From JBBROS01 sp963752225 (GTDB taxonomy: Bacteria; Pseudomonadota; Alphaproteobacteria; Acetobacterales; Acetobacteraceae): a stretch of DNA of 64,000 bases. Positions 23,130-33,661 of this stretch are shown here, in pieces (within the stretch, counting starts at the first letter, position 1; each line of letters starts with the position of its first letter). The position numbers and the translations under genes were made by a program. Where the stretch lies: the NCBI GenBank assembly GCA_963752225.1, contig CAVVXS010000007.1:310001-374000 (forward strand). Direction: 5' to 3'. The notes under the pieces were generated by a model. It worked only from the letters and a program-made list of their open reading frames with translations. It was not told the origin of the DNA and searched no databases.

Positions 23130-24178
23130 CAGGCGGGGTACTTGGCGTTCGCCTTGCGCGCGAACTCGCCGGCATAGACGTCGGACAGCTTGACCAGCGC
23201 CACCCCCGTCATCTCGCGGAACCACACCTTGGCGCCGTGCTCGAAATCGGCCTCGGCGATCAGCCCGCCGGGATTGTCGACCGCCTTGGTGCCGGCGATC
23301 TCGATCAGGTTCGCGGCGCGCGACGTGCTGCCGACGAATGGCTCGACCGCCTCGTACACCTCGTCGGGGCTGTGGTCGTGGATCCACCGACCGGCGCGGA
23401 CGACGGCGTTGGTCCAGGCTTGGACCAGCGCCGGGTCACGGTCGATCGTCGCTTGCAGGCAGTAGTTGACCGTGACCGGCACTGGGCCGCCGATCACCGT
23501 GTTCCAGTTGGCGGCGTCGGAGCCGTCGTAGATCATCTTGCCGTAGCCCTGGGATTCGACCTCGGTCACGAGCGACATGCTGTTGACCAGGATGTCGATC
23601 TGCTTGGACTTCAGCGACCCCAGCATGGTGTCGACGTTGCCGACGCCGAGCCAGGTGACGGTGCCGCCAAACCCCAGCTGCTCCATGTAGTAGCTGGCCC
23701 AGACATGCGTGGTGCCGCCGATCGAGGACACGCCGATGATCGGCTTGCGCCCGTCGGGCCGGCGCCACGCGACGAACTTTGCCAGATCATCAATGCCTTG
23801 CGCGAACAAGTCAGCACGCAGCATGAACTGCAGCCCGGTGCTGATCCGATCGACCCCGGTCAACGCCTTGGCGGGACGGCCCTTGTTGGTCAGCAGCATC
23901 GGGTGAACGAAGTCGGCGATGCCGAAATCGCCCTGGCCGGAAGCGATGATCTCGCGCGTCTTGACGCCGCTGCCGCCCTGGATGAGGCGGCTGTCGATGC
24001 CTTCGTCCTTGAAGAAGCCGCGGCCCTGGGCCACGAACTGCACCTGGTAGTTGCAGGTCGCGACCGGATAGATGCCCTTGCCGGCCAAGCCCGCGCGGGC
24101 GCGGCCGGGCAGGGCGGCGAGCGCCGTCCCGGCGCCCAGCACGGTCACGAGCTGGCGTCGCGAAACGATCGAAACCAT
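23129..24178 (-). CDS. NMT1/SsuA-like ABC substrate-binding protein
   Basis: An intact periplasmic protein of about 349 residues. ATG 24178 is preferred over GTG 24184 because GGAG lies nine bases before it. The signal peptide has Ser-Arg-Arg-Gln-Leu and ends near Ala-Leu-Pro-Gly-Arg-Ala-Arg-Ala, compatible with Tat export. Family features: Gly-Phe-Phe-Lys-Asp-Glu-Gly-Ile-Asp, Gly-Ser-Gly-Val-Lys-Thr-Arg-Glu-Ile-Ile-Ala-Ser-Gly-Gln, Gly-Val-Ser-Ser-Ile-Gly-Gly-Thr-Thr-His and Trp-Leu-Gly-Val-Gly-Asn-Val. It heads the operon with the ATPase and permease. The NMT1 fold binds sulfonates, nitrate, pyrimidines or aromatic acids, and no feature decides between them. Confidence 0.87.
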   Translation of the reverse strand: MVSIVSRRQLVTVLGAGTALAALPGRARAGLAGKGIYPVATCNYQVQFVAQGRGFFKDEGIDSRLIQGGSGVKTREIIASGQGDFGIADFVHPMLLTNKGRPAKALTGVDRISTGLQFMLRADLFAQGIDDLAKFVAWRRPDGRKPIIGVSSIGGTTHVWASYYMEQLGFGGTVTWLGVGNVDTMLGSLKSKQIDILVNSMSLVTEVESQGYGKMIYDGSDAANWNTVIGGPVPVTVNYCLQATIDRDPALVQAWTNAVVRAGRWIHDHSPDEVYEAVEPFVGSTSRAANLIEIAGTKAVDNPGGLIAEADFEHGAKVWFREMTGVALVKLSDVYAGEFARKANAKYPA

Positions 24179-24224
24179 CGGCACAGTCTCCTCGCGGCGT
24201 CCTGTTCGGACTCTTATGCGCCGA

Positions 24225-25202
24225 CTATGGCCTGGATCGTTGCAGCTCCGCCAGCCTGCAGATGCCGGGCGGCGGCGTCAGCGAGTTCCAGCCCTGGTAG
24301 CTGCCGACGTTGTCGCGGGTGATGAGCTTCGATTCCATCAAGATCATCGGGTTATCCGGCTTCTTGCCGTTCATGATGTCGTAACCGGTCTGGATCGCGA
24401 GCTTGCCCATGGCGAACGGGTCCTGGCTGGCCGACGCCTGAACCTGGGTCGGGCCCTTCAGCGCCGAGACGATGTCGGGCGCGCCGTCCACCGACGTGAT
24501 CACGATGCCGGTACGGTTGAGTTGCCTGGCGGCGAGGTCGCTGCCGACCGCCTGCGGGTCGTTGATGGTGAACAGGCCCTGGATCGAGGGAAAGCGGGTG
24601 AGGAAGCCCTGCATCACGTTTAGCCCGCCGTCGCGCGAGCCTTTGCCGTCCTGGTCGAACGACAGCAGCTTGATGTCGGGGTATTGGCTCAGCACCTTCT
24701 TGCAGCCATTGACCCGGTCGATCACTGCCGAGACCTGCGGCCCGTTCTCGATCACCACGTTGCCCTTGTGGTCGATCTTGTCGGCCAGGTATTGGCAGGC
24801 GCTCTCGCCGGCTTGGGTGTTGTTGGTTTGCACCGTCGCGTCGGCGCCGGCGGCCGCCACGTCGACGCCGATCACGGTGACGCCAGCCGCCTGGGCGCGC
24901 TTGATGGCCGGGGCAATGGCGCGCGGGTCGGCGGCGTTGACCAGGATCAGGTCGACGCCGGCGGCGATGAAGTTGTCGATCTGGGTGAATTGCTTGTTGA
25001 GGTCGTAATCGGCCGAGACGATCTGCATCTTGACCTGCGGATTGATCGCCTGCGCCGCTTCGGTGGCGCCCTTGCCGATCGTGCCGAAGAACGGGTTGCC
25101 GAGCGAGCCGACGGTGATCCCGACCGACTTCAGCTCCTTCGCGCCGGCGGCGCCGGCGGCCAAGGCAAGGGTCACGCCGGCCAGGAGAAGAGTTTTGAGC
25201 AT
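24225..25202 (-). CDS. ribose-type sugar ABC substrate-binding protein
   Basis: A 325-residue Peripla_BP_4 protein starting at ATG 25202 with GGAGGA upstream. It has a signal peptide ending at Ala-Gly-Ala-Ala-Gly-Ala, then Val-Gly-Ile-Thr-Val-Gly-Ser-Leu-Gly-Asn-Pro-Phe-Phe. RbsB/XylF-like motifs follow: Asp-Asn-Phe-Ile-Ala-Ala-Gly-Val-Asp-Leu-Ile-Leu-Val-Asn-Ala-Ala-Asp-Pro, Val-Ile-Gly-Val-Asp-Val and Thr-Ile-Asn-Asp-Pro-Gln-Ala. It delivers a sugar or polyol to the permease/ATPase encoded upstream. It is the last gene of the operon, separated from the permease by a 143-base stretch of three hairpins, which may set its level apart from the membrane components. Confidence 0.88.
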   Translation of the reverse strand: MLKTLLLAGVTLALAAGAAGAKELKSVGITVGSLGNPFFGTIGKGATEAAQAINPQVKMQIVSADYDLNKQFTQIDNFIAAGVDLILVNAADPRAIAPAIKRAQAAGVTVIGVDVAAAGADATVQTNNTQAGESACQYLADKIDHKGNVVIENGPQVSAVIDRVNGCKKVLSQYPDIKLLSFDQDGKGSRDGGLNVMQGFLTRFPSIQGLFTINDPQAVGSDLAARQLNRTGIVITSVDGAPDIVSALKGPTQVQASASQDPFAMGKLAIQTGYDIMNGKKPDNPMILMESKLITRDNVGSYQGWNSLTPPPGICRLAELQRSRP

Positions 25203-25345
25203 GGGCAGTCCTCCAGTGGTTATTTGGGGCAGGCCAGGGCGCTGCCCTGGACCCGCTGGGGCCGCGGGCCCCAGACCCCGACGGATGAGGTCCGGGATTG
25301 CAAAGGCCCTGCCTTTGCTGGGGTCCAGGGGCAAAGCCCCTGGCC
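25203..25345. repeat. three tandem GC-rich hairpins between permease and binding protein
   Basis: Three perfect stem-loops follow each other: CCAGGGC-GCT-GCCCTGG (25234-25250), CTGGGGCC-GCG-GGCCCCAG (25256-25274) and CCAGGGGC-AAA-GCCCCTGG (25325-25343). The second stem is identical to the terminator stem at 34864-34882. No T-run follows on the minus strand, so they are more likely mRNA-stabilising or processing structures, or REP-like repeats, than terminators. Confidence 0.7.
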
Positions 25346-26377
25346 TCACGTCCGAGCGCTCCCCTGCAGCCGGGCGCGGTCCAGCGCGACGGCACCGATG
25401 ATCACCAAGCCCTTGATGATAAACTGCCAGATGTCCGACACGCCCACCAACGTCAGGCCGTTCGACAGCACCGCGATGATCAGCGCGCCGATCAGCGTGC
25501 CCCAGATCGAGCCGATGCCGCCGACGAAGCTGGTGCCGCCCAGGATCACCGCGGCGATCGCGTCGAGCTCGTAGCTTTGGCCGAGCTGCAAGCCGTTGGC
25601 CGCGAACAGCCGCGCTGCCGACATGGCGCCGCCCAGCCCGGCCAAGAAGCCGGACGTCGCATACACGAACAGCAGGATCATCCAGACCTTGATGCCCGAC
25701 AGCCGCGCGGCCGCCGCGTTCCCGCCGACCGCGTAGATCCAGACGCCGAGCACGGTCCGCCGCAGCACGTACCACGAGGCGATGATGACGACCAAGGCGA
25801 TGATCGCCAGCACCGGAATGCCGAAGCCCGGCGCGATCGGCACCGTGGCGTTGCCCATCGCGGCGAACGGCAGGTCCGGGTTGAAGACGGTGGTGTCGCT
25901 GCCCATCAGCCGGGCGATGCCGCGCACCGCCGTCAGCGACCCCAAGGTGACAATGAATGGCGGCAGCTTGCCGAAGGCGATCAGCGAGCCGTTGATCAAG
26001 CCGAAGCCGAGCCCGGTCAGCAGCGCCGCCGGCACGCCGAGCCAGCCCCACCCCTCGATCAGCGACGCAAGCAGCGCCGCCATGGCCGACGCAGCCAGCA
26101 TGCTGCCGACCGAAAGGTCGATGCCGCCGGTCAGGATCACGAACGTCATCCCGGCGCCGAGCACGGTGTTGATCGCCGCCTGCTGCGCCACGATCGACAG
26201 GTTCTGCGCACTGACGAAACGCTGGTCGCTCAAGTAGTGGAAGGCGATTGCCAGGATGAACAGCACCGGCAGCATGCCGATGGCCTGGACGATGCTGCGG
26301 ATCTGCACCTGCCGCGACGACAGCCCGGCGCCACCCGATGCCGCCGGGCCCGCAACCGCCTCCTTCACCTCGGACAT
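25346..26377 (-). CDS. ribose-type ABC transporter permease
   Basis: A 343-residue BPD_transp_2 (RbsC-type) membrane protein with about nine helices. The conserved core is visible: Gly-Met-Thr-Phe-Val-Ile-Leu-Thr-Gly-Gly-Ile-Asp-Leu-Ser-Val-Gly-Ser, then Pro-Pro-Phe-Ile-Val-Thr-Leu-Gly-Ser-Leu, Ala-Val-Gly-Gly-Asn and Ala-Val-Ile-Leu-Gly-Gly-Thr-Ser. It follows the ATPase gene with 19 bases between. Only one permease gene is present, so it would act as a homodimer as RbsC does. Confidence 0.9.
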   Translation of the reverse strand: MSEVKEAVAGPAASGGAGLSSRQVQIRSIVQAIGMLPVLFILAIAFHYLSDQRFVSAQNLSIVAQQAAINTVLGAGMTFVILTGGIDLSVGSMLAASAMAALLASLIEGWGWLGVPAALLTGLGFGLINGSLIAFGKLPPFIVTLGSLTAVRGIARLMGSDTTVFNPDLPFAAMGNATVPIAPGFGIPVLAIIALVVIIASWYVLRRTVLGVWIYAVGGNAAAARLSGIKVWMILLFVYATSGFLAGLGGAMSAARLFAANGLQLGQSYELDAIAAVILGGTSFVGGIGSIWGTLIGALIIAVLSNGLTLVGVSDIWQFIIKGLVIIGAVALDRARLQGSART

Positions 26378-26396
26378 GCTTTCCTCCCCCCGCCGT

Positions 26397-28019
<1,623 letters not shown>

Positions 28020-28112
28020 CAGGGACGGTAAAGTCGCTCCGAACTGGCGGTCAACTAAGTTTCGGGCCGATGCCGCCGCCCCCGGCGCACGCTGCCGTGT
28101 TGCCCGTTCCGG

Positions 28113-28853
28113 TCAGTCGTCCACGGCACGAGCCAGCACGCGGGCCGGGGCGCCGTCGGACTCGCGTATGTTGAGGGCGGCGACGACGAACTCCACCCGA
28201 CCCCCGGCCAGGTGTGCGTGGTTGGTCAGGTGCTCGCAGATCAGCACGCCCTGCGACAGCAGCGTGTTGTGCACCGGGAAGTCGAAACCCGGCGGGCGTC
28301 GGGCCTGTCTCATGTCCGGCGTGCCGAAATCGCAGGCGAGCAGCTTGACCCGGCGCTCGACCAGCCAGCGCGCCGCCTCGGCCGTCAGGCTGGGGTGGGC
28401 GGCATAGGCGTCGGTGCCGGCTTTGGCCGCCCAGCCCGTGTCGAGCGCGACGATATCGCCGGGCCGGACCTCCGGCGTGGCACGGGCAAGGTCGCCGGCG
28501 TCGATAAGCCCGTGCGGCTCGGCGTCGAGGTGCAGCACCACGCCGGGTCCGTGCAGCCGGTCGAGCGGGATGGCGTCGAACGCCGGGCCATCGTTGAAGA
28601 AGTGGCGTGGCGCGTCGACGTGAGTGCCGGTGTGAACGGCCATCTGCATCTCGGTGACGTTGGCCGCCGCGTCCGGGATCGAGCGGAGCCGGCGGAAGCT
28701 CGGTTCCGGGAAGGACGGCAGCCGCGGCATGCCGGGGTGCAGCGGATGCGACAGATCGGACCAGCCGGCGCTGCGCGGTCGCGACACCGTCGGCGGCGGC
28801 AGGTCCAGCCAGCCGCGCCAGCCCAGTCCCTTGGTGTCGCAGATCTCGCACAT
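28113..28853 (-). CDS. cyclase-family (kynurenine formamidase-like) metallohydrolase
   Basis: A 246-residue protein with the cyclase-family metal motif His-Thr-Gly-Thr-His-Val-Asp-Ala-Pro-Arg-His (about residues 73-83) and Ser-His-Pro-Leu upstream of it. Also present are Gly-Asp-Ile-Val-Ala-Leu-Asp-Thr-Gly-Trp and a later Phe-Gly-Thr-Pro-Asp with Pro-Val-His-Asn-Thr-Leu-Leu. Members hydrolyse formylkynurenine, isatin or other cyclic or acyl amides with a divalent metal. The substrate is not evident. It precedes the sugar ABC operon in transcription order and follows the binding protein at 28897, so it may belong to the same catabolic unit as the aromatic-type genes upstream. Confidence 0.82.
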   Translation of the reverse strand: MCEICDTKGLGWRGWLDLPPPTVSRPRSAGWSDLSHPLHPGMPRLPSFPEPSFRRLRSIPDAAANVTEMQMAVHTGTHVDAPRHFFNDGPAFDAIPLDRLHGPGVVLHLDAEPHGLIDAGDLARATPEVRPGDIVALDTGWAAKAGTDAYAAHPSLTAEAARWLVERRVKLLACDFGTPDMRQARRPPGFDFPVHNTLLSQGVLICEHLTNHAHLAGGRVEFVVAALNIRESDGAPARVLARAVDD

Positions 28854-28896
28854 GCCGTGTCTCCCGTGGTTGGCCGATGGCGCCCGGCGGCGCCGC

Positions 28897-30102
28897 TCAC
28901 TGCACCAGCGGGCAGCCGCCCTGCTGCATCGGCCGGAACGCCTGCTCGGCCGGAATCGTCGCGAGCGTCTTGTAATAGTCCCAGCGACCCTTCGACTCCG
29001 CGGGCGTCTTCACCTGGAACAAGTACATGGCATGCACTGCCCGCCCGTCCGGCCGCACCGTGGTGGGGCCGAACAGCGTGTCGTCCACCGGTGTCGCTTT
29101 CATCAGGTCCACCACCGTCTTGCCCGACAGCGTTTGCGCTTCCTGCGCCGCCCGCAGATAGGCCAGCACCGACGAATACACCCCGGCATGGTTCATCGTC
29201 GGCATGCGGCCGCCGAACGCCTCGGCGAACCGGCGGCTCCAGGCGCGGGTGGCGTCGTTCAGGTCCCAATAGAACGCCTCCGTCAGCACCAGGCCCTGCG
29301 CCGTCTGCAAGCCGAGCGCGTCCACATCGGTGAGGAAGACCAGCAGCCCGGCCAGGCGCTGCCGCCCGTCGCGGCCGATGCCGAACTCGGCCGCTTGCTT
29401 GATCGCGTTCGCCGTGTCGGCGCCGGCGTCGGCCAGGCCGATCACCCGGGCGCCGGACGATTGCGCTTGCAGCAATTGCGACGACAGGTCGGCGGTGTCG
29501 AGCGGGTGCGCCGCCTCGCCGATCACCCGGCCGCCCAAGGTCGCCACGACCGCGCCGGCGTCACGCGCCAGCGTGTGGCCGAACGCGTAATCGGCGGTGA
29601 TGAAGAACCAGGTGTTGCCGCCCGCCTGCACCAGCGCGCGGGCCGTGCCGTTGGCCAGCGCCCAGGTGTCGAACACCCATTGCACCGTGGTCGGCGCGCA
29701 GGCCTTGCCGGTGAGATCGGAGGAGGCGCTGCTGGAGGCGAGGAAGGTGCGGTCCTTCTCCCGCATCACCTGGTTGACCGCGAGTGCCACGGCCGAGTTC
29801 GGCACGTCCACCACGGCGGCGACGCCGTCCCGGTCCACCCAGGCGCGGGTGACGGCGGCGCCGACGTCGGCCTTGTTCTGGTGGTCGGCCGACAAGATTT
29901 CCACGCGCGGCGCATCGGGGCCGGCCGTTGCCGCGAAGTCGCGCGCCGCCATTTGCGCGGCCACGACGGAGCCGCGGCCGGACAGGTCGGCGAACGGTCC
30001 CGACATGTCGTTCAGCACGCCGATCTTGATCACGTTGCCCGGGATGTCGGCGAGCGCCGGCGTGGCCGCGAACAGGAAAGCCACGAGGATCGCGCTACGC
30101 AT
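28897..30102 (-). CDS. branched-chain amino-acid type ABC substrate-binding protein
   Basis: From ATG 30102 the 401-residue protein has a short signal peptide (Phe-Leu-Phe-Ala-Ala-Thr-Pro-Ala-Leu-Ala) and a Peripla_BP_6 fold. It shows Ile-Lys-Ile-Gly-Val-Leu-Asn-Asp-Met-Ser-Gly-Pro-Phe-Ala-Asp, Ser-Ala-Asp-His-Gln-Asn-Lys, Val-Asp-Val-Pro-Asn-Ser-Ala-Val and Phe-Phe-Ile-Thr-Ala-Asp-Tyr-Ala-Phe-Gly. Such proteins bind amino acids, amides or aromatic acids. No LivHMGF-type membrane genes are nearby. Its start overlaps the stop of the cupin dioxygenase gene by eight bases, so it is translated with that enzyme and probably collects the enzyme's substrate or a precursor. Confidence 0.87.
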   Translation of the reverse strand: MRSAILVAFLFAATPALADIPGNVIKIGVLNDMSGPFADLSGRGSVVAAQMAARDFAATAGPDAPRVEILSADHQNKADVGAAVTRAWVDRDGVAAVVDVPNSAVALAVNQVMREKDRTFLASSSASSDLTGKACAPTTVQWVFDTWALANGTARALVQAGGNTWFFITADYAFGHTLARDAGAVVATLGGRVIGEAAHPLDTADLSSQLLQAQSSGARVIGLADAGADTANAIKQAAEFGIGRDGRQRLAGLLVFLTDVDALGLQTAQGLVLTEAFYWDLNDATRAWSRRFAEAFGGRMPTMNHAGVYSSVLAYLRAAQEAQTLSGKTVVDLMKATPVDDTLFGPTTVRPDGRAVHAMYLFQVKTPAESKGRWDYYKTLATIPAEQAFRPMQQGGCPLVQ

Positions 30103-31141
30103 TGCCCCGGTCCTCGCGGAACAAGCCGAGCGCGTCTTGGATCGGCCGGTCGGAGAACGAGAACAGCACCGCTTCCGCGTCGGCCTCGTGCCGCACCGTG
30201 TGCCAGCTCGGCACCACGAACACGTCGCGCGGGCCCCACTCGACGGTGAAGGACGGGCCGATATGGGTCCGACCATGGCCCTCGAACGGCACGAAGATCG
30301 TGGCGTCGGTCGAGCGGTAGGCCTCCGTCGCGAACCCCTTCGGCAGCAATTGCAGGAACGTCGCCATCGTCGCCATGGCGTGGCCGCCGGTTTCCGGATT
30401 GGCGTAGCGCATCTTGAGGCCGTGGCACCGGTCCCACTCGGCCTGCTGCTTCATCGCCTCCAGCACCTCGCGGCTGCGTGCATAGGGGTAGTTGAAGATC
30501 GGCGAGGTTGTGCCGCGGCGCGCATGGTCCACCGGCAGCAGGTTGGCGCCGAAGCGGGCTTCGCTGTCGCGCTCCCGCCTTGTGATCGGCTGCGCGTCGG
30601 CTCCCATATGCTCGGCGAACGAGGCGTCCACGAACTGCACCACCGGGATGTCGAGCCCGTCGAGCCAGAACATCGGCGCGTCGCTTTCATTGCCGTGGTC
30701 GTGCCAGGCCATCGGTGGGGTGATGATGAAGTCGCCCTCCTGCATGGACGTCTTCTCGCCGTTCACCACGGTATGGGCGCCGCTCCCTTCGAGCACGAAG
30801 CGCAGCGCCGACTGGGTGTGGCGGTGCGCCGGCGCCACCTCGCCGGGCAGCACGAGCTGCACGCCGGCATACAGGTCGGTGGTGATCTTCGACTGGCCGC
30901 GCAAGCCGGGGTTTTCCAGCACCAGCACGCGGCGCTCGGCTTCCTTGGCGGTGATCAGGCCGCCCGCTTCCATCATCGCCGCGCGGATGTCGGCGAAGCG
31001 CCACGACGCCGGCTGGCACGGGCTGCGCGGTTCCGGCGTGATCAGGCCGGCCATCGAGGTCCAGAGCGGGGCCAGGTTCTGGGTGCTGATGCGGTCGTAG
31101 AATGCCTGCCGCACCGCCTCGGTGCTCGCGTCGCCGTACAT
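30095..31141 (-). CDS. gentisate 1,2-dioxygenase-like cupin enzyme
   Basis: A 348-residue double cupin. ATG 31141 is chosen because residues before it in the longer frame are Arg-rich filler. It shows Pro-Leu-Trp near the N terminus, then Leu-Pro-Gly-Glu-Val-Ala-Pro-Ala-His-Arg-His-Thr-Gln-Ser-Ala-Leu-Arg-Phe, where the His-x-His binds iron. Asp-Phe-Ile-Ile-Thr-Pro-Pro-Met-Ala-Trp-His-Asp-His-Gly-Asn carries the third His. The C-terminal cupin is closed by Val-Pro-Ser-Trp-His. This family opens gentisate, salicylate or 1-hydroxy-2-naphthoate rings. It overlaps a binding-protein gene and diverges from a dihydroxyphthalate-decarboxylase-like gene, which suggests a small aromatic-acid cluster. 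Confidence 0.87.
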   Translation of the reverse strand: MYGDASTEAVRQAFYDRISTQNLAPLWTSMAGLITPEPRSPCQPASWRFADIRAAMMEAGGLITAKEAERRVLVLENPGLRGQSKITTDLYAGVQLVLPGEVAPAHRHTQSALRFVLEGSGAHTVVNGEKTSMQEGDFIITPPMAWHDHGNESDAPMFWLDGLDIPVVQFVDASFAEHMGADAQPITRRERDSEARFGANLLPVDHARRGTTSPIFNYPYARSREVLEAMKQQAEWDRCHGLKMRYANPETGGHAMATMATFLQLLPKGFATEAYRSTDATIFVPFEGHGRTHIGPSFTVEWGPRDVFVVPSWHTVRHEADAEAVLFSFSDRPIQDALGLFREDRGNA

Positions 31142-31265
31142 GGTCGCCTCCTCGTGCGTTGGCCGACGGTAGACAGACGGCCGGCCCACGCGCAATTGCG
31201 GCGCCGCGCGGTCGGCCAGGGCTCGTCTCGCGTGCTACGGTCGCAGCCCTTCGACGGAGATCCGC

Positions 31266-32258
31266 ATGCCCAAGCTGCCGCTGACGCTCGCCTGCTGGGA
31301 TTACGATCGCACCCGAGCGCTGGCGGACGGCACGGTCCAGCCGGACGGGGTAGCGCTGAATTACCTGAGCCTGCCGGTTGAAGAGATATTCTTCCGCATG
31401 GCGCGGTTCCGCGAGTTCGACGCGGCCGAGATGTCCATGAGCTCCTATTGCGTGACCTTGATGCAGGACGATCCGCCGTTCATCGCCATCCCGATCTTCC
31501 CGTCACGCTGCTTCCGGCATTCCAGCATCTACGTGAACGCCCAGGCCGGGATCGAGCGGCCGGAGGACCTCGTCGGCAAGCGCATCGGCGTGCCGGAATA
31601 CCAGATGACCGCGCCGGTCTGGATCCGCGGCATCCTGGCCGACGAGTACGGCGTGGCGCCGGACAGCGTCGAGTATTTCAGCGGTGGCGAAGAGGAGCCG
31701 GGCCGGGTCGAGAAGCTGAAGCTCGATTTGCCGCCGCGCATCCGCATCCGCCCAATCGGGCCGCAGCAAACGATCGCCCGCATGCTCGCCGACGGCGAGC
31801 TGGACGCCTTCCACACCGCCCGCGCGCCCAGCACCTTCTACAACGAGCCCGACCGGGTGCGCCGGCTGTTCCCGGACTTCGTGCCGGTGGAGCGCGACTA
31901 CTTTCGACGCACCCGCATCTTCCCGATCATGCATGTCGTGGTCATCCGCCGCGACGTGTACCGTGCCAACCCATGGGTGGCGCAAAGCCTGTTCAAGGCC
32001 TTCACCCTCAGCCAGCGCCTGACCTACGAGAACTTCGCCGTCACGGCCGCACTCAAGACCATGCTGCCGTGGCAGATCGCCGCCGTGGAGGAGGCCCGGC
32101 GCGAGATGGGCGACGATTGGTGGAGCTACGGCTTCGCCGCCAACCGGCACGTGCTCGAGACCTTCCTGCGCTATCATCACGAGCAGGGGCTGTCGAAGCG
32201 GATGCTGACGCCCGAGGAGATGTTCGCCCCCGAAACGCTCGAGACGTTCCGGATCTGA
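31266..32258 (+). CDS. 4,5-dihydroxyphthalate decarboxylase-like protein
   Basis: A 330-residue protein of the family annotated after 4,5-dihydroxyphthalate decarboxylase, which has a periplasmic-binding-protein-like fold but no signal peptide here. Landmarks: Cys-Trp-Asp-Tyr-Asp-Arg-Thr near the start, Pro-Val-Glu-Glu-Ile-Phe-Phe-Arg-Met, Ala-Glu-Met-Ser-Met-Ser-Ser-Tyr, Val-Gly-Lys-Arg-Ile-Gly-Val-Pro-Glu-Tyr-Gln-Met-Thr-Ala and Phe-Pro-Ile-Met-His-Val-Val-Val-Ile. The reaction would release CO2 from a hydroxylated phthalate, but many members are unproven. It stands alone on the plus strand and diverges from the gentisate-type enzyme with a 124-base shared promoter region. Confidence 0.8.
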   Translation: MPKLPLTLACWDYDRTRALADGTVQPDGVALNYLSLPVEEIFFRMARFREFDAAEMSMSSYCVTLMQDDPPFIAIPIFPSRCFRHSSIYVNAQAGIERPEDLVGKRIGVPEYQMTAPVWIRGILADEYGVAPDSVEYFSGGEEEPGRVEKLKLDLPPRIRIRPIGPQQTIARMLADGELDAFHTARAPSTFYNEPDRVRRLFPDFVPVERDYFRRTRIFPIMHVVVIRRDVYRANPWVAQSLFKAFTLSQRLTYENFAVTAALKTMLPWQIAAVEEARREMGDDWWSYGFAANRHVLETFLRYHHEQGLSKRMLTPEEMFAPETLETFRI

Positions 32259-32367
32259 CCGCCCGCCCGGAGGACCGGGGGCCGCATCGCGGCCGAGTGC
32301 GCCGCTGTGGTCGGAAGCGTACGAATGGGCTGGACATTGCCAGCCCGGTTGTCGTTTGTTCGCGCCC

Positions 32368-33661
32368 ATGGACGCGCGGCAAGCCCAGGCAATGATCCGG
32401 TTCGGCCTCGGCCGGCGCGGCGACGAGCCGTTGCCGACCGATCCCGTCGTCTGGCTGCGCGAGCAGATCACCCGCCCCGACCCGTCGGTGTTTCCCGGCG
32501 CGCTCGACACCGGACAGTGCCTCGGCGTGTGGCGCCAGAGACTTGCAAGACCCGGTGCCGCCCGGCAGCGACACCCGGGTGAACCAGCTGCTCGCGTCGG
32601 AAAAGATCCAGCAGATGAACAACGCGCTGGTCTCGACCGCGCCGTTCCGCGAGCGGCTGGTGTGGTTCTGGACCAACCACTTCGCCATCAGCCTCAACCG
32701 GCTCGAGTGCCTGCCGGTCGCTGGCGCCTATATCCGCGAGGCGATCCGGCCGCATGTCACGGGGCGCTTTTCCGACATGGTGCTGGCGGTCATGCGCCAC
32801 CCGGCGATGCTGATGTATCTCGACAATTGGAGCTCGGTCGGCCCGGGCAGCGCCGTGGGCCGGTCGACCGGTCGCGGCCTGAACGAGAACCTGGCGCGCG
32901 AGTGCCTCGAGTTGCATACGCTGAGCCCCGCGTCCGGCTACAACCAGGCCGACGTCACCAGCTTCGCCAACGTGATCACCGGCTGGACCATCGACTTCAG
33001 CCGCCCCGACCCCGGCTTCGCGTTCAACCCGGACGCCCATGAGCCCGGCCCCAAGATGGTGCTCGACCGTCAGTTCCCCGAAGGCGAGCAGGGCGGCGTC
33101 GAGGCGCTCGCGTATTTCGCCGACCACCCGTCCTGCCATACCTTCATTGCGACCAAGCTCGTGCGCCATTTCGTGGCCGATAATCCGCCGCCCGAGGCGG
33201 TGTCGACGATCGCCGGAGCGCTGCGCGACACCCATGGCGATCTCGGCGCCGCCTCGCTGGCGCTGATCGACCTGCCCGGCGCCTGGACCCCGCTGACCAA
33301 GCTGCGCTCGCCGATGGACTACATCGCCGCCTGCGCCCGCGCCGTTGAAGCGACGCCGGTCACGACCACGCTGGCCGCGGAGATGATGGAAGGGCTGGGG
33401 CAGCCGCTCTGGACGCCGCCGCTGCCGAACGGCTGGGCCGACCGCTCGGAAGCCTGGGCCGGACCCGAGGCGCTGCTGCGGCGGGCGGAGCTGGCCAACA
33501 AGATCGCCGGGCGTCATCCCGACCCGGATCCGGCCGAGGTGGCCGACGCGTGTCTCGGGCCGTTTCTGCGAGCCGAGACGCTGAAGGCGGTGCGGTTCGC
33601 CGGGTCGCGCCGGGCGGCGATGACGGTGCTGATGGCGTCTCCGGAGTTCATGCGGCGATGA
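32368..33661 (+). pseudogene. DUF1800 family protein, frameshifted
   Basis: The first 55 codons from ATG 32368 (Ala-Gln-Ala-Met-Ile-Arg-Phe-Gly-Leu-Gly-Arg-Arg) and the rest from about 32540 lie in different frames. One surplus A near 32535 (after Trp-Arg-Gln) explains the break. The main part has the family motifs Arg-Glu-Arg-Leu-Val-Trp-Phe-Trp-Thr-Asn-His-Phe, Asn-Glu-Asn-Leu-Ala-Arg-Glu-Cys-Leu-Glu-Leu-His-Thr and Ala-Asn-Val-Ile-Thr-Gly-Trp-Thr, with a Phe-Val-Ala-Asp-Asn-Pro-Pro segment later. DUF1800 proteins are almost always paired with DUF1501 proteins, as here (ATGA overlap). Function is unknown. A sequencing error is possible because everything else in the gene is well kept. Confidence 0.82.
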
